Source of the DNA: JAHEDH01 sp965364515
GTDB taxonomy: Bacteria > Actinomycetota > Acidimicrobiia > Spongiisociales > ZC4RG35
NCBI GenBank assembly: GCA_965364515.1
Contig: CBDTXZ010000071.1
Span: forward strand, 1 to 13,921
DNA: 13,921 nt
Direction: 5' to 3'
Positions 1 to 6,576 of the stretch are shown in pieces (position 1 is the first letter of the stretch; every line of letters starts with the position of its first letter). Below the pieces are notes generated by a model, which had not been told where the DNA came from, did no database searches, and saw only the letters and a program-made list of their open reading frames with translations. The translations under genes and the position numbers were made by a program.

Positions 1-305
1 GGTGTAGGCCCCCGTAGCTTGAAGCTACGTCCGTCAACGCTGCTCACACCGCCCCGCAGGGCCGGGATATCGACCATCTCAGAACCTGCAACCACAGCCA
101 TACGTGGGAGGTCGACCGGGTCCGAGTCAGGACCATGCGGGCCAGGTGGAGTGTCGACCCCCCTGATCCCCTGGAACCCGAGTGCCACACCTTCTGCGTG
201 CAGTCCCTCCAGCCACAGCGCTGCACCTTGCCCATCGCTTCGAACGTGGCGGTCGTGGAGCCCGACCGGCGTGATCACATCGTCGGGATCGAAGAGCCGG
301 ACCAC
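1..305 (-). CDS. Unrecognised protein, N-terminal part, cut by window edge
   Basis: An open minus-strand frame of 101 codons runs to the left edge with no stop, so only the N-terminal portion is visible. It begins VVRLFDPDDVITPVGLHDRH and contains a proline/aspartate-rich stretch (DTPPGPHGPDSDPVDLP). I do not recognise a family. Support for coding comes from G/C-rich codon third positions and from position: a GTG start at 305 lies only 2 nt after the stop codon of the NYN gene on the same strand, which suggests one transcript. A CTG at 311 is a less likely start. No clear Shine-Dalgarno is visible. The product should be soluble at this end because there is no hydrophobic segment. The same bases carry short open frames on the plus strand, which lack such support. 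Confidence 0.55.
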   Translation of the reverse strand, partial: MVRLFDPDDVITPVGLHDRHVRSDGQGAALWLEGLHAEGVALGFQGIRGVDTPPGPHGPDSDPVDLPRMAVVAGSEMVDIPALRGGVSSVDGRSFKLRGPT

Positions 306-307
306 CG

Positions 308-1357
308 TCAGGCCGGAGTCACCGAGTAGTCGTTGAGCTCGGAATCCCAGTTGAGATCGAGCAGCCCTCTGGTCTGGGCGGCCTTGACGAACTGGAGGAA
401 GCTGCCGTATCCGAAGCGCTTCTCTGAGAAGTTCGGGATCTGCTTGCGGACCTGGTTCTTCAGGCCGGACAGCACGATTGCCCCGTTCGACTCGTCGAGC
501 TTGGCAACGACATCGCCCAGCACGCGGAAGGCGTCGCTCTCCTCGGGGTTGGATGCCATTTCGATCAGCGGATCCCCCTTGGCGGGCCCCTCCGACAGTT
601 CGATCACCGACTTGTCAACCAGATGCGAGAGCAACTCACCGAACGCCCGGAAGCCGTAGTCCGCCTCAGTGAATGTGGGGTCCTTCCGAAGCAGAGCACG
701 CTTGAGCGACGAAGCCAGCACCGCTCCCCCGCCGGTCCGCTGAAGGCCTGCGATCGTCGTGGCGATGAGCCGGTCGAGATCGTCGAGTGATTTGGCGCCG
801 CTCGACTCCTCGGCCGTTGCTTCGCTGCGCCCGCCCCGTTGCGACAAGCGGTCTGTTGTTTCGGGATCCCGCAGCTCGACACCATCGAGGTTCTCGTAGA
901 AGAGGAACTCGTCACAGGCTGGAGGGAGCAGGGCGGACGTCGAGGCCTTGACGCCGACACCGATCACCTTCTTGTTGAGCTCCCTGAGCTTGTAGACGAG
1001 AGGAGTGAAGTCCGAGTCGCCGGTGCAGATCACGAAGGTCGTGATGTAGTCCCTCTCGAATGCGAGCTCCATCGCGTCCACGGCCATCTTGATGTCGGCG
1101 GCGTTCTTGCGGACCGCACCCATCCGCTGCGGGATCTCGATCAGCTCGACGTGACTTCTGGTGAGCATCCGCCGGTCCTCGTCGAAATAGGTCCAGTCTG
1201 CGTAGGCCTTGCGCGTCACCACTCGACCTCGCTCGGCGAGCGCATCGGCCACAGGCTTGAGGTCGAACTGCATCCCAGACAGTTGCTCCCTGGTGCCGAT
1301 GGCGAGGTTCTCGTAGTCGAGAAAGAGTGCGATGCGTTCGTCGTCAGGAGTGCTCAT
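308..1357 (-). CDS. NYN-domain (LabA/DUF88-type) protein with two C-terminal OST-HTH/LOTUS domains
   Basis: 349 residues. The N-terminal NYN domain (about 8-157) has the PIN-like acidic signature: D14 in LFLDYEN, N85 and D88 in KNAADIKM, and D114/D116 in CTGDSDF. In this fold these residues bind the metal for RNA cleavage. After a Ser/Glu-rich linker come two winged-helix modules, about 195-270 and 277-349. Each has the OST-HTH/LOTUS pattern with FGYGSFLQFV-like or YGFRAFGELL-like helices that bind RNA. The expected role is a cytoplasmic RNA-processing or RNA-regulating nuclease with a built-in RNA-binding tail; the target is unknown. The start is the ATG with an actinobacterial TAGGGT element 7 nt upstream, so the transcript may be leaderless, although AGGGTGAAGAG could also act as a weak ribosome site. 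An unrecognised gene follows 2 nt after the stop. Confidence 0.9.
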   Translation of the reverse strand: MSTPDDERIALFLDYENLAIGTREQLSGMQFDLKPVADALAERGRVVTRKAYADWTYFDEDRRMLTRSHVELIEIPQRMGAVRKNAADIKMAVDAMELAFERDYITTFVICTGDSDFTPLVYKLRELNKKVIGVGVKASTSALLPPACDEFLFYENLDGVELRDPETTDRLSQRGGRSEATAEESSGAKSLDDLDRLIATTIAGLQRTGGGAVLASSLKRALLRKDPTFTEADYGFRAFGELLSHLVDKSVIELSEGPAKGDPLIEMASNPEESDAFRVLGDVVAKLDESNGAIVLSGLKNQVRKQIPNFSEKRFGYGSFLQFVKAAQTRGLLDLNWDSELNDYSVTPA

Positions 1358-1364
1358 CTCTTCA

Positions 1365-1370
1365 CCCTAC
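1365..1370 (-). promoter_or_regulatory. Possible -10 element for a leaderless NYN transcript
   Basis: On the minus strand TAGGGT (a TAnnnT hexamer) lies 7 nt before the NYN gene ATG at 1357. This is the spacing expected of leaderless mRNAs in actinobacteria. No good -35 is evident, and the bases overlap a weak purine-rich ribosome-site candidate, so this is tentative. Confidence 0.3.
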
Positions 1371-1562
1371 CCGTACCAGGACCCCTCCGATCGGGCCGCC
1401 ACATGCCGAAACGGGCTCGTGATCGGCGCCGAATGAGTCGGGGTGGATCCGGATGGAGCTTCGATACCGTGACGAGACCGGCCGGCGGGTGCCCTGCACG
1501 ACCTACGTCGAGCAGCTCGGCAGTGACACGAGCCTCGTCTGGAGAAATCCTCGATGCCAGAT

Positions 1563-2852
1563 TCAGGACCCGAGCCGCGGATCGAAGGGGTAGGAGGAGA
1601 TCGTTTCGCTCCCCGACTCGGTGATGAGCACCTGCTCCTCGAGCTTGACGCCTTGATCGCCGCCGGCCTCACCCACATAGCTCTCGACGCACACGGTCAT
1701 CCCCGGCGCAAAGATCCCGTCGTAGGCCTGCGCCGAATCCTCCCGGTAGTAGACCGCCGGGTACTCGTCACAGAGACCGACGCCGTGCAGCACGACCGAG
1801 TATCGGCCCGACCGATATCGCTCCGGCAGGTCGAACGCCAGATCGGCGAACTCCAGGAATCCGAGACCCGGCCTGAGCACATCGGTGTTGTGACGGATTT
1901 GCTCGAGCGCGACCGAATACAACTCGCGCTGATGGGAGGTCGGGTCGGCGTCGCCGCACAGCCATGTCCGTGAGATGTCGGCGCAGTATCCGTAGGGCCC
2001 GATCAGATCGGTGTCGAACGCCACGAGCTCTCCCGATTCGATCATCTTCGACGAGCACTCCGCAAACCACGGGTTGGTCCGCCAACCGGACGCGAGCAGT
2101 CGAGTCTCGATCCACTCCCCGCCCCGAACGATGTTGGCACTGTGGAGATGCGACCACAGATCCTGTTCGGTCACTCCTGGACGGAGGTGATCCTCCATCT
2201 CCCGGATTCCCGCCTCGGCGGTCGCAATCGCGCATCGCATTGCCCGGATCTCGTCCTCGGATTTGATGAGCCTCGCCTGTTCGCAGACCTCGAAACCGTC
2301 GAAGATCTCCACTCCGGTGCGCCTGAGAGCGTCGGTTGCACGGGGCCCCACCTCGTCGACGGCGAGTCGCGCCCCGGCCCCGGCCACGTCCACGATCTCG
2401 CTCGCCCATCGATTCCACGCCTCCGGATCGTGAGCGGTGCTGAAGTACGCCAGGCTTGGAGCGTGTCGGATCTCGTCGACCAGGTCGAGGTGCTCGGAGA
2501 GGTGACCGGAACCGTGGAAGTCCCACACGACGACGTGGCCCGATGCCGAGACGTATGCGAACCGCACTGCGTTGTGCATCGACCAGAGCACCATGTTCGT
2601 ACTGTCGGTTGCGTAGCGGACGTTGATCGGGTCGGTCACGACCAGTCCGTCGTAGCCCCGCATCTCGAGCTGCTCGATGATTCGCCCGAGCCTGTACCGC
2701 CGGAGCGCACGAACATCTGGGAGATCGAGACCCATCGCAGTCCATTCACCGGTGGCGAGCGCCCCTGGCCCGAAATCGCCGAAGGAACCGAGGCCTTCGA
2801 AGCGGCGTCGGTCGGCGGTTGCCCGTATCTTCGATGCGAACCGGGGTCTCAT
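1563..2852 (-). CDS. dddP: M24-family enzyme, probable DMSP lyase DddP
   Basis: 429 residues, close to the usual DddP length. Predicted reaction: cleavage of dimethylsulfoniopropionate to dimethyl sulfide and acrylate by a metal-dependent enzyme of the M24 (Xaa-Pro aminopeptidase/creatinase) fold. The C-terminal catalytic domain has D280, D282 and D292 in the FDTDLIGPYGYCADISRT region, H356, E390 and E405. Y351 and D362 flank H356 in YSVVLHGVGLCDEY. From recalled numbering of the Ruegeria DddP structure (D295, D297, D307, Y366, H371, D377, E406, E421), the first six fall at a constant offset of 15 and the two glutamates at 16. The N-terminal part contains DPINVRYATDSTNM, also typical of the family. 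The ATG at 2852 is the earliest in frame and has a weak ribosome site; M40 is too far into the conserved region to be the start. No ddd or acu partner genes or DMSP transporter are visible. A non-lyase M24 paralogue is the main alternative. Confidence 0.8.
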   Translation of the reverse strand: MRPRFASKIRATADRRRFEGLGSFGDFGPGALATGEWTAMGLDLPDVRALRRYRLGRIIEQLEMRGYDGLVVTDPINVRYATDSTNMVLWSMHNAVRFAYVSASGHVVVWDFHGSGHLSEHLDLVDEIRHAPSLAYFSTAHDPEAWNRWASEIVDVAGAGARLAVDEVGPRATDALRRTGVEIFDGFEVCEQARLIKSEDEIRAMRCAIATAEAGIREMEDHLRPGVTEQDLWSHLHSANIVRGGEWIETRLLASGWRTNPWFAECSSKMIESGELVAFDTDLIGPYGYCADISRTWLCGDADPTSHQRELYSVALEQIRHNTDVLRPGLGFLEFADLAFDLPERYRSGRYSVVLHGVGLCDEYPAVYYREDSAQAYDGIFAPGMTVCVESYVGEAGGDQGVKLEEQVLITESGSETISSYPFDPRLGS

Positions 2853-3225
2853 CCGCCCAGGATCGCACGCTTCGCCATTCCGAGACGGCCAAAAAGGGTG
2901 TGGTCGAAGACCCGTTCCGATATCCCGGCCAGCAGCTGTCGGGAACCGGAGAACTGCCAGCGAGGTTCGCGGCCGACAGCAGGGTTTTCAGAGCGATCGA
3001 CGTCGATCTGCCGCGAACACGCTTGCGCTCGACAGAAACACGGTTCTGCTTCGCTCGCGCAAAGTCTCGCCTCACGCCCTCGAGTCCCGAGGGAAGTGGA
3101 GCGAATCCGCAAGGGCACGGATCAGCGCAGGGCACCAGTGTGCGGGGCATCACCAGACCCCACGATCGAAGCTCAGCGGCGATGAAGCTGCTTCGGTGGG
3201 GCAAGGCCGCTGTAACGAACGTCGG
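2853..3225. other. Gene-poor decayed stretch upstream of the DddP-like gene
   Basis: No convincing gene in 373 nt. Short open frames exist on both strands, but none has a recognisable domain, a ribosome site or consistent third-position bias. A minus-strand frame beginning MPHRSSFIAAELRSWGLVMP holds the decayed second copy of the 47-bp block (3138-3184), then drifts into arginine/serine-rich translation that overlaps the start of the DddP-like gene in another frame. The stretch lies between that gene and recombinase debris, so it is best read as eroded mobile-element DNA plus the upstream region of the DddP-like gene. I could not pick out a promoter. Confidence 0.5.
3138..3184 (-). repeat. 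Copy A of a 47-bp direct repeat (about 85% identical to 3375-3421)
   Basis: Aligned without gaps, 40 of 47 positions match the block at 3375-3421. The core ggcatcaccagacccca is identical in both. On the minus strand both copies encode AELRSWGLVMPRTL. The copies are 237 bp apart in the same orientation, consistent with an old local duplication now diverging. Confidence 0.75.
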
Positions 3226-3498
3226 TCAGGCGCGACTAGAGCCGTAGGAGTGACTAGGGCGGTAAGAGTGGGGCGAACGGGCCACGGCGGCAGGGCCAGG
3301 CCTTGGTGCCGTGGCCCCCGATCGCTCAACCGCTTCGCCCCTGAGTAGGTCGGAAGACGCCCCGGTGAGCTCGAGCGTACGAGGCATCACCAGACCCCAT
3401 GAGCGAAGCTCAGCGAGGATGTCCGGGTCGATGTCGGCTTCCTGTGGACCGCCGGCGAGATGCTTCAGCGTCTCGAGGTGAGTGTTCGGGAGTTCCAT
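3226..3498 (-). CDS. Doubtful small ORF downstream of the broken recombinase (possible HTH-like remnant)
   Basis: A 90-codon frame starting MELPNTHLETLKHLAGGPQE. The first 50 residues look protein-like, with a pattern of short helices ending in AELRSWGLVMPRTLELTG. That pattern is faintly reminiscent of a small winged-helix protein ending in an L-x-LTxxG turn; this is only an impression. The remainder is low in information: an Ala/Pro/Arg-rich stretch over the nested hairpin, then an HSYRPS/HSYGSS duplication from the 18-bp tandem repeat. There is no good ribosome site before the ATG. It lies just after the recombinase remnant on the same strand, so it may be a passenger gene of that element or simply debris. 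The alternative is a non-coding relic. Confidence 0.3.
   Translation of the reverse strand: MELPNTHLETLKHLAGGPQEADIDPDILAELRSWGLVMPRTLELTGASSDLLRGEAVERSGATAPRPGPAAVARSPHSYRPSHSYGSSRA
3234..3269. repeat. Two tandem copies of an 18-bp unit
   Basis: Units 3234-3251 (gactagagccgtaggagt) and 3252-3269 (gactagggcggtaagagt) match at 15 of 18 positions. The period is a multiple of three and gives a six-residue repeat (HSYRPS/HSYGSS) in the minus-strand small ORF. Confidence 0.7.
3270..3341. repeat. Nested inverted repeat able to form a two-tier hairpin
   Basis: The outer arms are ggggcgaa (3270-3277) and ttcgcccc (3334-3341), a perfect 8-bp stem. The inner arms are gggccacggc (3279-3288) and gccgtggccc (3308-3317), a perfect 10-bp stem with a 19-nt loop that is itself GC-rich. 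The 16 nt between the right arms would bulge out. No T-run follows on either strand, so a classic intrinsic terminator is not supported. A structured end or recombination site of the decayed element is possible. Confidence 0.6.
3375..3421 (-). repeat. Copy B of the 47-bp direct repeat
   Basis: Partner of 3138-3184, with 40 of 47 bases identical. This copy sits inside the small ORF 3226-3498 and encodes the more protein-like version (PDILAELRSWGLVMPRTL), so it may be the older or better preserved copy. Confidence 0.75.
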
Positions 3499-3499
3499 T

Positions 3500-4374
3500 G
3501 TCGGAACGTATCGGAAGGGTGTGACGGGACCACGTAGCCGGGACTTCCAGCCAGCGAGGAGCATGAGATCGCCCTCGTTGCCACCGGATGCCAGGAACTG
3601 ATGAGCGAACGTGTGGCCGGAACTGGTGCGGTGTGATGTGAGGGATTCCCGCTTCGTCTGCTCGCCGCTTCAATGCCTGGGCGATTCCGAACGATGAGAG
3701 TCTCCCCCGCTTCCCCAGCCACAGCCATTCACTCTCAGCGGCCTTGTGGCGCACTCTCAGCGGCCTTGTGGCGACTCCTCGCTCGGAGTACCGGCCCAAT
3801 TGCTCGAGCATCTTGGGCGAGAGGGGCAGGGCGCGATCCCGATCGCCTTCCCTTTCACGACGACGACCTCGAATCTCATGTCGATGTGATCGACCTTCAT
3901 GCCGGCGAGTTCGGAAAGCCGTGCACCGGTGTCGAGCAGCATTGAGAACATCGGGTGATCGCGCCTGGACTCGAAGTCTGTGCCTTTGCATGTGGCGAGC
4001 AGCTTCCGCAGGTGGTCCAGTTCCACGACCGGTACTACGGCCTCGCCGATCTTCGGCGGGCTCATCTTGTCGAACGGGTCGGAATCGATGATGTTGCCCT
4101 CGGCGTCCATCCACTTCCAGAACTGTCTGAGCGATCGATAGCGGCTGTTGGCGGTCGAGTCGGATCTCGTGTCGAGCAGGTGCATGATGAAGGCGTTGAG
4201 GTGTCGCTGACCGATCTGGTTCGGTTCGGTCGGACGTCCCTCGCTCTCGAGCCAGTCCACGACTTGCTGTGCGGCTTCGACGTAGAGCGAGATGGTCTTC
4301 TCGGAGAGGTTGCGGGCCTGGAGGCTGTAGCGCCAGAACTGAATCAACTCGCCAAGGGGGTACGATTCGGCCAT
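3500..4374 (-). pseudogene. Tyrosine recombinase/integrase, broken by frameshifts
   Basis: A phage-type (XerC/D-like) site-specific recombinase remnant. The start is the ATG at 4374 (MAESYPLGELIQFWRYSLQA), with AGAGG four bases before it. The core-binding domain is intact (NLSEKTISLYVEAAQQVVDW). The catalytic domain begins with the first catalytic arginine in DTGARLSELAG and the beta-hairpin lysine in VVVKGKG. The frame is lost near 3846-3847, where GGC of KGKGD lacks one G. Another shift lies near 3776-3780. A 22-bp tandem duplication at 3730-3773 adds a frame change. An extra base at 3615-3616 splits the HQFRHTFAHQFL motif (HxxR box). LAGWKSR follows in the third frame, after which homology fades and no catalytic tyrosine can be placed with confidence. 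It is therefore almost certainly inactive. It reads away from the tRNA-Arg gene 140 nt upstream, the usual neighbourhood of integrated elements. The right end is approximate. Confidence 0.88.
3730..3773. repeat. Perfect tandem duplication of 22 bp inside the recombinase pseudogene
   Basis: The unit cactctcagcggccttgtggcg occurs at 3730-3751 and again at 3752-3773 with no mismatch. On the coding strand the downstream copy encodes RHKAAES and the other reads out of frame as ATRPLRV. 22 is not a multiple of three, so it shifts the frame. Perfect identity suggests a recent slippage event, later than or independent of the other indels. Confidence 0.9.
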
Positions 4375-4514
4375 GATTCCTCTCGTTATTGACGTCTGTG
4401 CGGGTATTGCCGGGGTTGGATCCGGGCGGTAAGGCATCTTCACTAGTTGCGGTGTGCTAGCCCGCTGGAAGGCCTTCATATCCACAATCGCCAATAACGA
4501 CAGGCGAAATCCCC

Positions 4515-4587
4515 GCCCGAGTAGCTCAGGGGATAGAGCAACTGCCTCCTAAGCAGTAGGTCGCAGGTTCGATTCCTGCCTCGGGCG
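4515..4587 (+). tRNA. tRNA-Arg (anticodon CCT)
   Basis: A complete 73-nt cloverleaf. Acceptor arms GCCCGAG/CTCGGGC, D-arm GCTC-AGGGGATA-GAGC, anticodon stem ACTGC/GCAGT around loop CTCCTAA (anticodon CCT, reading AGG), variable loop AGGTC, and T-arm GCAGG-TTCGATT-CCTGC. The discriminator base is G and the CCA end is not encoded. All stems pair fully, so the gene should be functional despite the decayed integrase next to it. tRNA genes are common integration sites, but I found no second copy of its 3' half in the window. Confidence 0.97.
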
Positions 4588-4595
4588 CAACGGCG

Positions 4596-4614
4596 CTCGC
4601 CGGCGGACGGCGAG
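4596..4614 (+). terminator. Hairpin just downstream of tRNA-Arg, possible terminator or processing stem
   Basis: CTCGCCG (4596-4602), a 5-nt loop GCGGA and CGGCGAG (4608-4614) form a perfect 7-bp stem starting 8 nt after the tRNA. No T-run follows, so termination would be of the GC-hairpin type sometimes inferred in actinobacteria. Confidence 0.35.
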
Positions 4615-4711
4615 ACCGCGACAGCGAAACCCAACCCTCCGCTTTCACGGCCGGGCCCTCGATTCACCGCGCACTTGCATTCGACGGCAATGAGCGATTC
4701 GCTGCGGTGTG

Positions 4712-5071
4712 TCAGCCGACCGCCAGTACTGCGATCACCACAATCGCCAACACAGTGAGAACCCCAAAGGCCACAACGACTCCCCACGTGCCCTCCCTGG
4801 CGTAGTAGCCAGGACTGTTTATCGTCGAGTAGGCCATGCCGCCTGCTGCGGCGGCGGCGAGTGTTCGAGCCCACGGCTCGCTGCCCACGGCCAGCAACGC
4901 AACACCTCCGGCAACAAGCACCAAGCCGATCACCACCTCTGCAGTCATGTGAAACCAGATGGCACGATCGCCCTGGCCGATCTCTGGTACTCGGCGACTC
5001 GCGACTGCGATCAGCCAGAATCCGAGAATGCCGACTCCAACGATCAGTTCGAACCAGGCGACCACGACCAT
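4712..5071 (-). CDS. Small four-helix integral membrane protein, function unknown
   Basis: 119 residues, almost wholly hydrophobic. Predicted membrane spans lie near residues 3-24, 41-63, 69-87 and 96-118. The two connecting stretches carry charged or polar residues (SRRVPEIGQGDR and INSPGYYAREG). The INSPGYYA loop may be a family marker, but I do not recognise the family. The ATG at 5071 is used; it lacks a strong ribosome site. The gene is divergent from the acyltransferase gene, with 80 nt between the two starts, so they may share a regulatory region. Longer frames on the same strand reach into the tRNA and are arginine/serine-rich shadows. Nothing here defines a substrate or role. Confidence 0.7.
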   Translation of the reverse strand: MVVVAWFELIVGVGILGFWLIAVASRRVPEIGQGDRAIWFHMTAEVVIGLVLVAGGVALLAVGSEPWARTLAAAAAGGMAYSTINSPGYYAREGTWGVVVAFGVLTVLAIVVIAVLAVG

Positions 5072-5143
5072 GGTTCAACGCTACGCAATCGGAGGATCCG
5101 GCAGGCCCTGCTCTGAGTCCCGACCGCCGCAGCCGATAGGCTG

Positions 5144-5149
5144 AAGGAG
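5144..5149 (+). promoter_or_regulatory. Shine-Dalgarno AAGGAG for the WS/DGAT gene
   Basis: AAGGAG ends two bases before the ATG at 5152. It is the strongest ribosome-site match seen in the window, though its spacing is unusually short. It supports the chosen start. Confidence 0.6.
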
Positions 5150-5151
5150 AC

Positions 5152-6576
5152 ATGGCTCAAACCTTCTACGAACCCCTCTCGTATCTCGATTCGTCATTTC
5201 TCGCACTCGAGACCCGCACGACGCACATGCATGTGGCGTCCGTCGTGCTCTTCGAGGCAGGCCCTCTCACCAGGGACGACGGCGGGATCGACATCCAGCT
5301 GATCCGTGACCACATCGAGGCGAAGCTGCAGTACATCCCTCGCTATCGCCAGCGTCTCGCGTTCGTCCCGTACAACCGCGCTCCGGTCTGGATCGACGAC
5401 GACTCGTTCAGCTTCGACTATCACGTTCGTCACACCAGCCTTCCTCGCCCCGGCAACGACGACCAACTGAAGGCGCTCGCCGGCAGGATCGTCTCGCAGC
5501 AACTCGATCGCAGCAAGCCACTGTGGGAGCTGTGGATCGTCGAGGGCCTCCAAGAGGGCAAATTCGCCATCATCGCCAAGATCCACCACTGCATGATCGA
5601 TGGGATCTCCGGTGTCGACCTGACCACGATCCTCTTGAACGTCGTACCCACCGAAGACATCGAAGACAAGCGCCCCTGGGAGCCGCGCCCGGCGCCGACT
5701 CCCGCCGAACTGGCGGTGTCGGAACTGGCCCGGTCGACCAGGAAGCGCATCGACGACCTCACGTCCATCACGGAGACGACCAAGGCGGGGGTGGAGCGGA
5801 TCGGTTCGACTGCCGCCAAGCTCTCGGCCGCCGCCGAGTCGCTCCGATCCGGCTGGCTCCGACAAGCCGCCTCGACCCCCATCAACACCGACATCGGCCC
5901 GAATCGACGTTTCGACTGGACCGAGATGCCCCTCGACGGCGTCAAGCACATCAAGAACTCTCTCGGGGGAACGGTCAACGATGTCGTCCTCGCGATCACG
6001 GCGGGCGCGGTCCGGCACTTCCTCGAGGTCGAGCGTGGATTCTCCACCGACGGCATCGACTTCCGGGCCATGGCGCCGGTCTCGGTTCGGAAACCCGATC
6101 AGAAGGGCTCCTTGGGAAACCAGGTCGCGATGTGGCTGGTCACCCTCCCTGTCGACGAACCCGATCCAGTGCGACGGCTGAACACGATCGCTGCCGAGAC
6201 ACAACACCTCAAGGAGTCGAATCAGGCTCTCGGTGCGGCGACACTCGTCGACCTGAGCAGTGGGACGCCCCTGCCGCTGCTCAGCATCGCAAACCGGCTT
6301 GCATCCAACACGATCCGCCCGTTCAACATGACCGTCACCAACGTGCCGGGCCCGCAGTTCCCGATGTATCTGATCGGATCCAAGATGCTGGCGAACTACC
6401 CGATCGTGCCTCTGTGGGCACAACATGGAGTCGGCGTCGCGCTGTTCTCCTACGACGGTCGGCTGCTGTGGGGCGTGCATGCCGACTACGACACCGTGCC
6501 GGACACAGAGGCGTTCATCCGCTCGATCCATCACAGCTTCAAACTGCTGACGAATGCAGCAGACGCTGCAGACTGA
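5152..6576 (+). CDS. Wax ester synthase/diacylglycerol acyltransferase (WS/DGAT)
   Basis: 474 residues, the usual length for the bacterial WS/DGAT family. The enzyme transfers an acyl group from acyl-CoA to a fatty alcohol or diacylglycerol, making wax esters or triacylglycerol at the membrane face for storage lipid. The catalytic motif HHxxxDG is present as HHCMIDG (H145, H146, D150, G151), preceded by the conserved SKPLWELWIVEGL. The C-terminal half carries the family's ND motif (GGTVNDVVLA, N276-D277). The N-terminus (YEPLSYLDSSFLALETRTTHMHV) is also typical. No signal peptide or membrane span is visible, fitting a peripheral membrane enzyme. The 3' end overlaps the start of the exporter gene by 23 nt, suggesting co-translation. 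Whether wax esters or triacylglycerol are the main product cannot be told from sequence. Confidence 0.95.
   Translation: MAQTFYEPLSYLDSSFLALETRTTHMHVASVVLFEAGPLTRDDGGIDIQLIRDHIEAKLQYIPRYRQRLAFVPYNRAPVWIDDDSFSFDYHVRHTSLPRPGNDDQLKALAGRIVSQQLDRSKPLWELWIVEGLQEGKFAIIAKIHHCMIDGISGVDLTTILLNVVPTEDIEDKRPWEPRPAPTPAELAVSELARSTRKRIDDLTSITETTKAGVERIGSTAAKLSAAAESLRSGWLRQAASTPINTDIGPNRRFDWTEMPLDGVKHIKNSLGGTVNDVVLAITAGAVRHFLEVERGFSTDGIDFRAMAPVSVRKPDQKGSLGNQVAMWLVTLPVDEPDPVRRLNTIAAETQHLKESNQALGAATLVDLSSGTPLPLLSIANRLASNTIRPFNMTVTNVPGPQFPMYLIGSKMLANYPIVPLWAQHGVGVALFSYDGRLLWGVHADYDTVPDTEAFIRSIHHSFKLLTNAADAAD

Noticed and set aside
13..29. Perfect palindrome CGTAGCTT-G-AAGCTACG
   Set aside because: 8-bp arms with a one-base centre, but it lies inside the partial coding frame, has no partner site and could be chance.
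1358..1562. Possible small gene or terminator in the gap between the DddP-like and NYN genes
   Set aside because: No start with a ribosome site, no domain, and only 5-bp stems; apart from the tentative -10 element nothing could be supported.
839..1624. 261-residue plus-strand frame antisense to the NYN gene
   Set aside because: Mirrors the NYN coding frame; no motif, and the NYN protein is clear on the other strand.
2849..3118. Minus-strand 89-residue frame whose stop overlaps the DddP-like start as ATGA
   Set aside because: The overlap looks like gene coupling, but the frame has atypical composition, no ribosome site and no recognisable fold in a region with other signs of decay.
2142..3185. 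347-residue plus-strand frame antisense to the DddP-like gene
   Set aside because: Overlaps conserved DddP-like coding sequence and has no recognisable domain.
4476..5153. 225-residue minus-strand frame covering the tRNA and the four-helix protein
   Set aside because: It runs through the tRNA-Arg gene and is Arg/Ser-rich; the hydrophobic frame 4712-5071 is the better gene.
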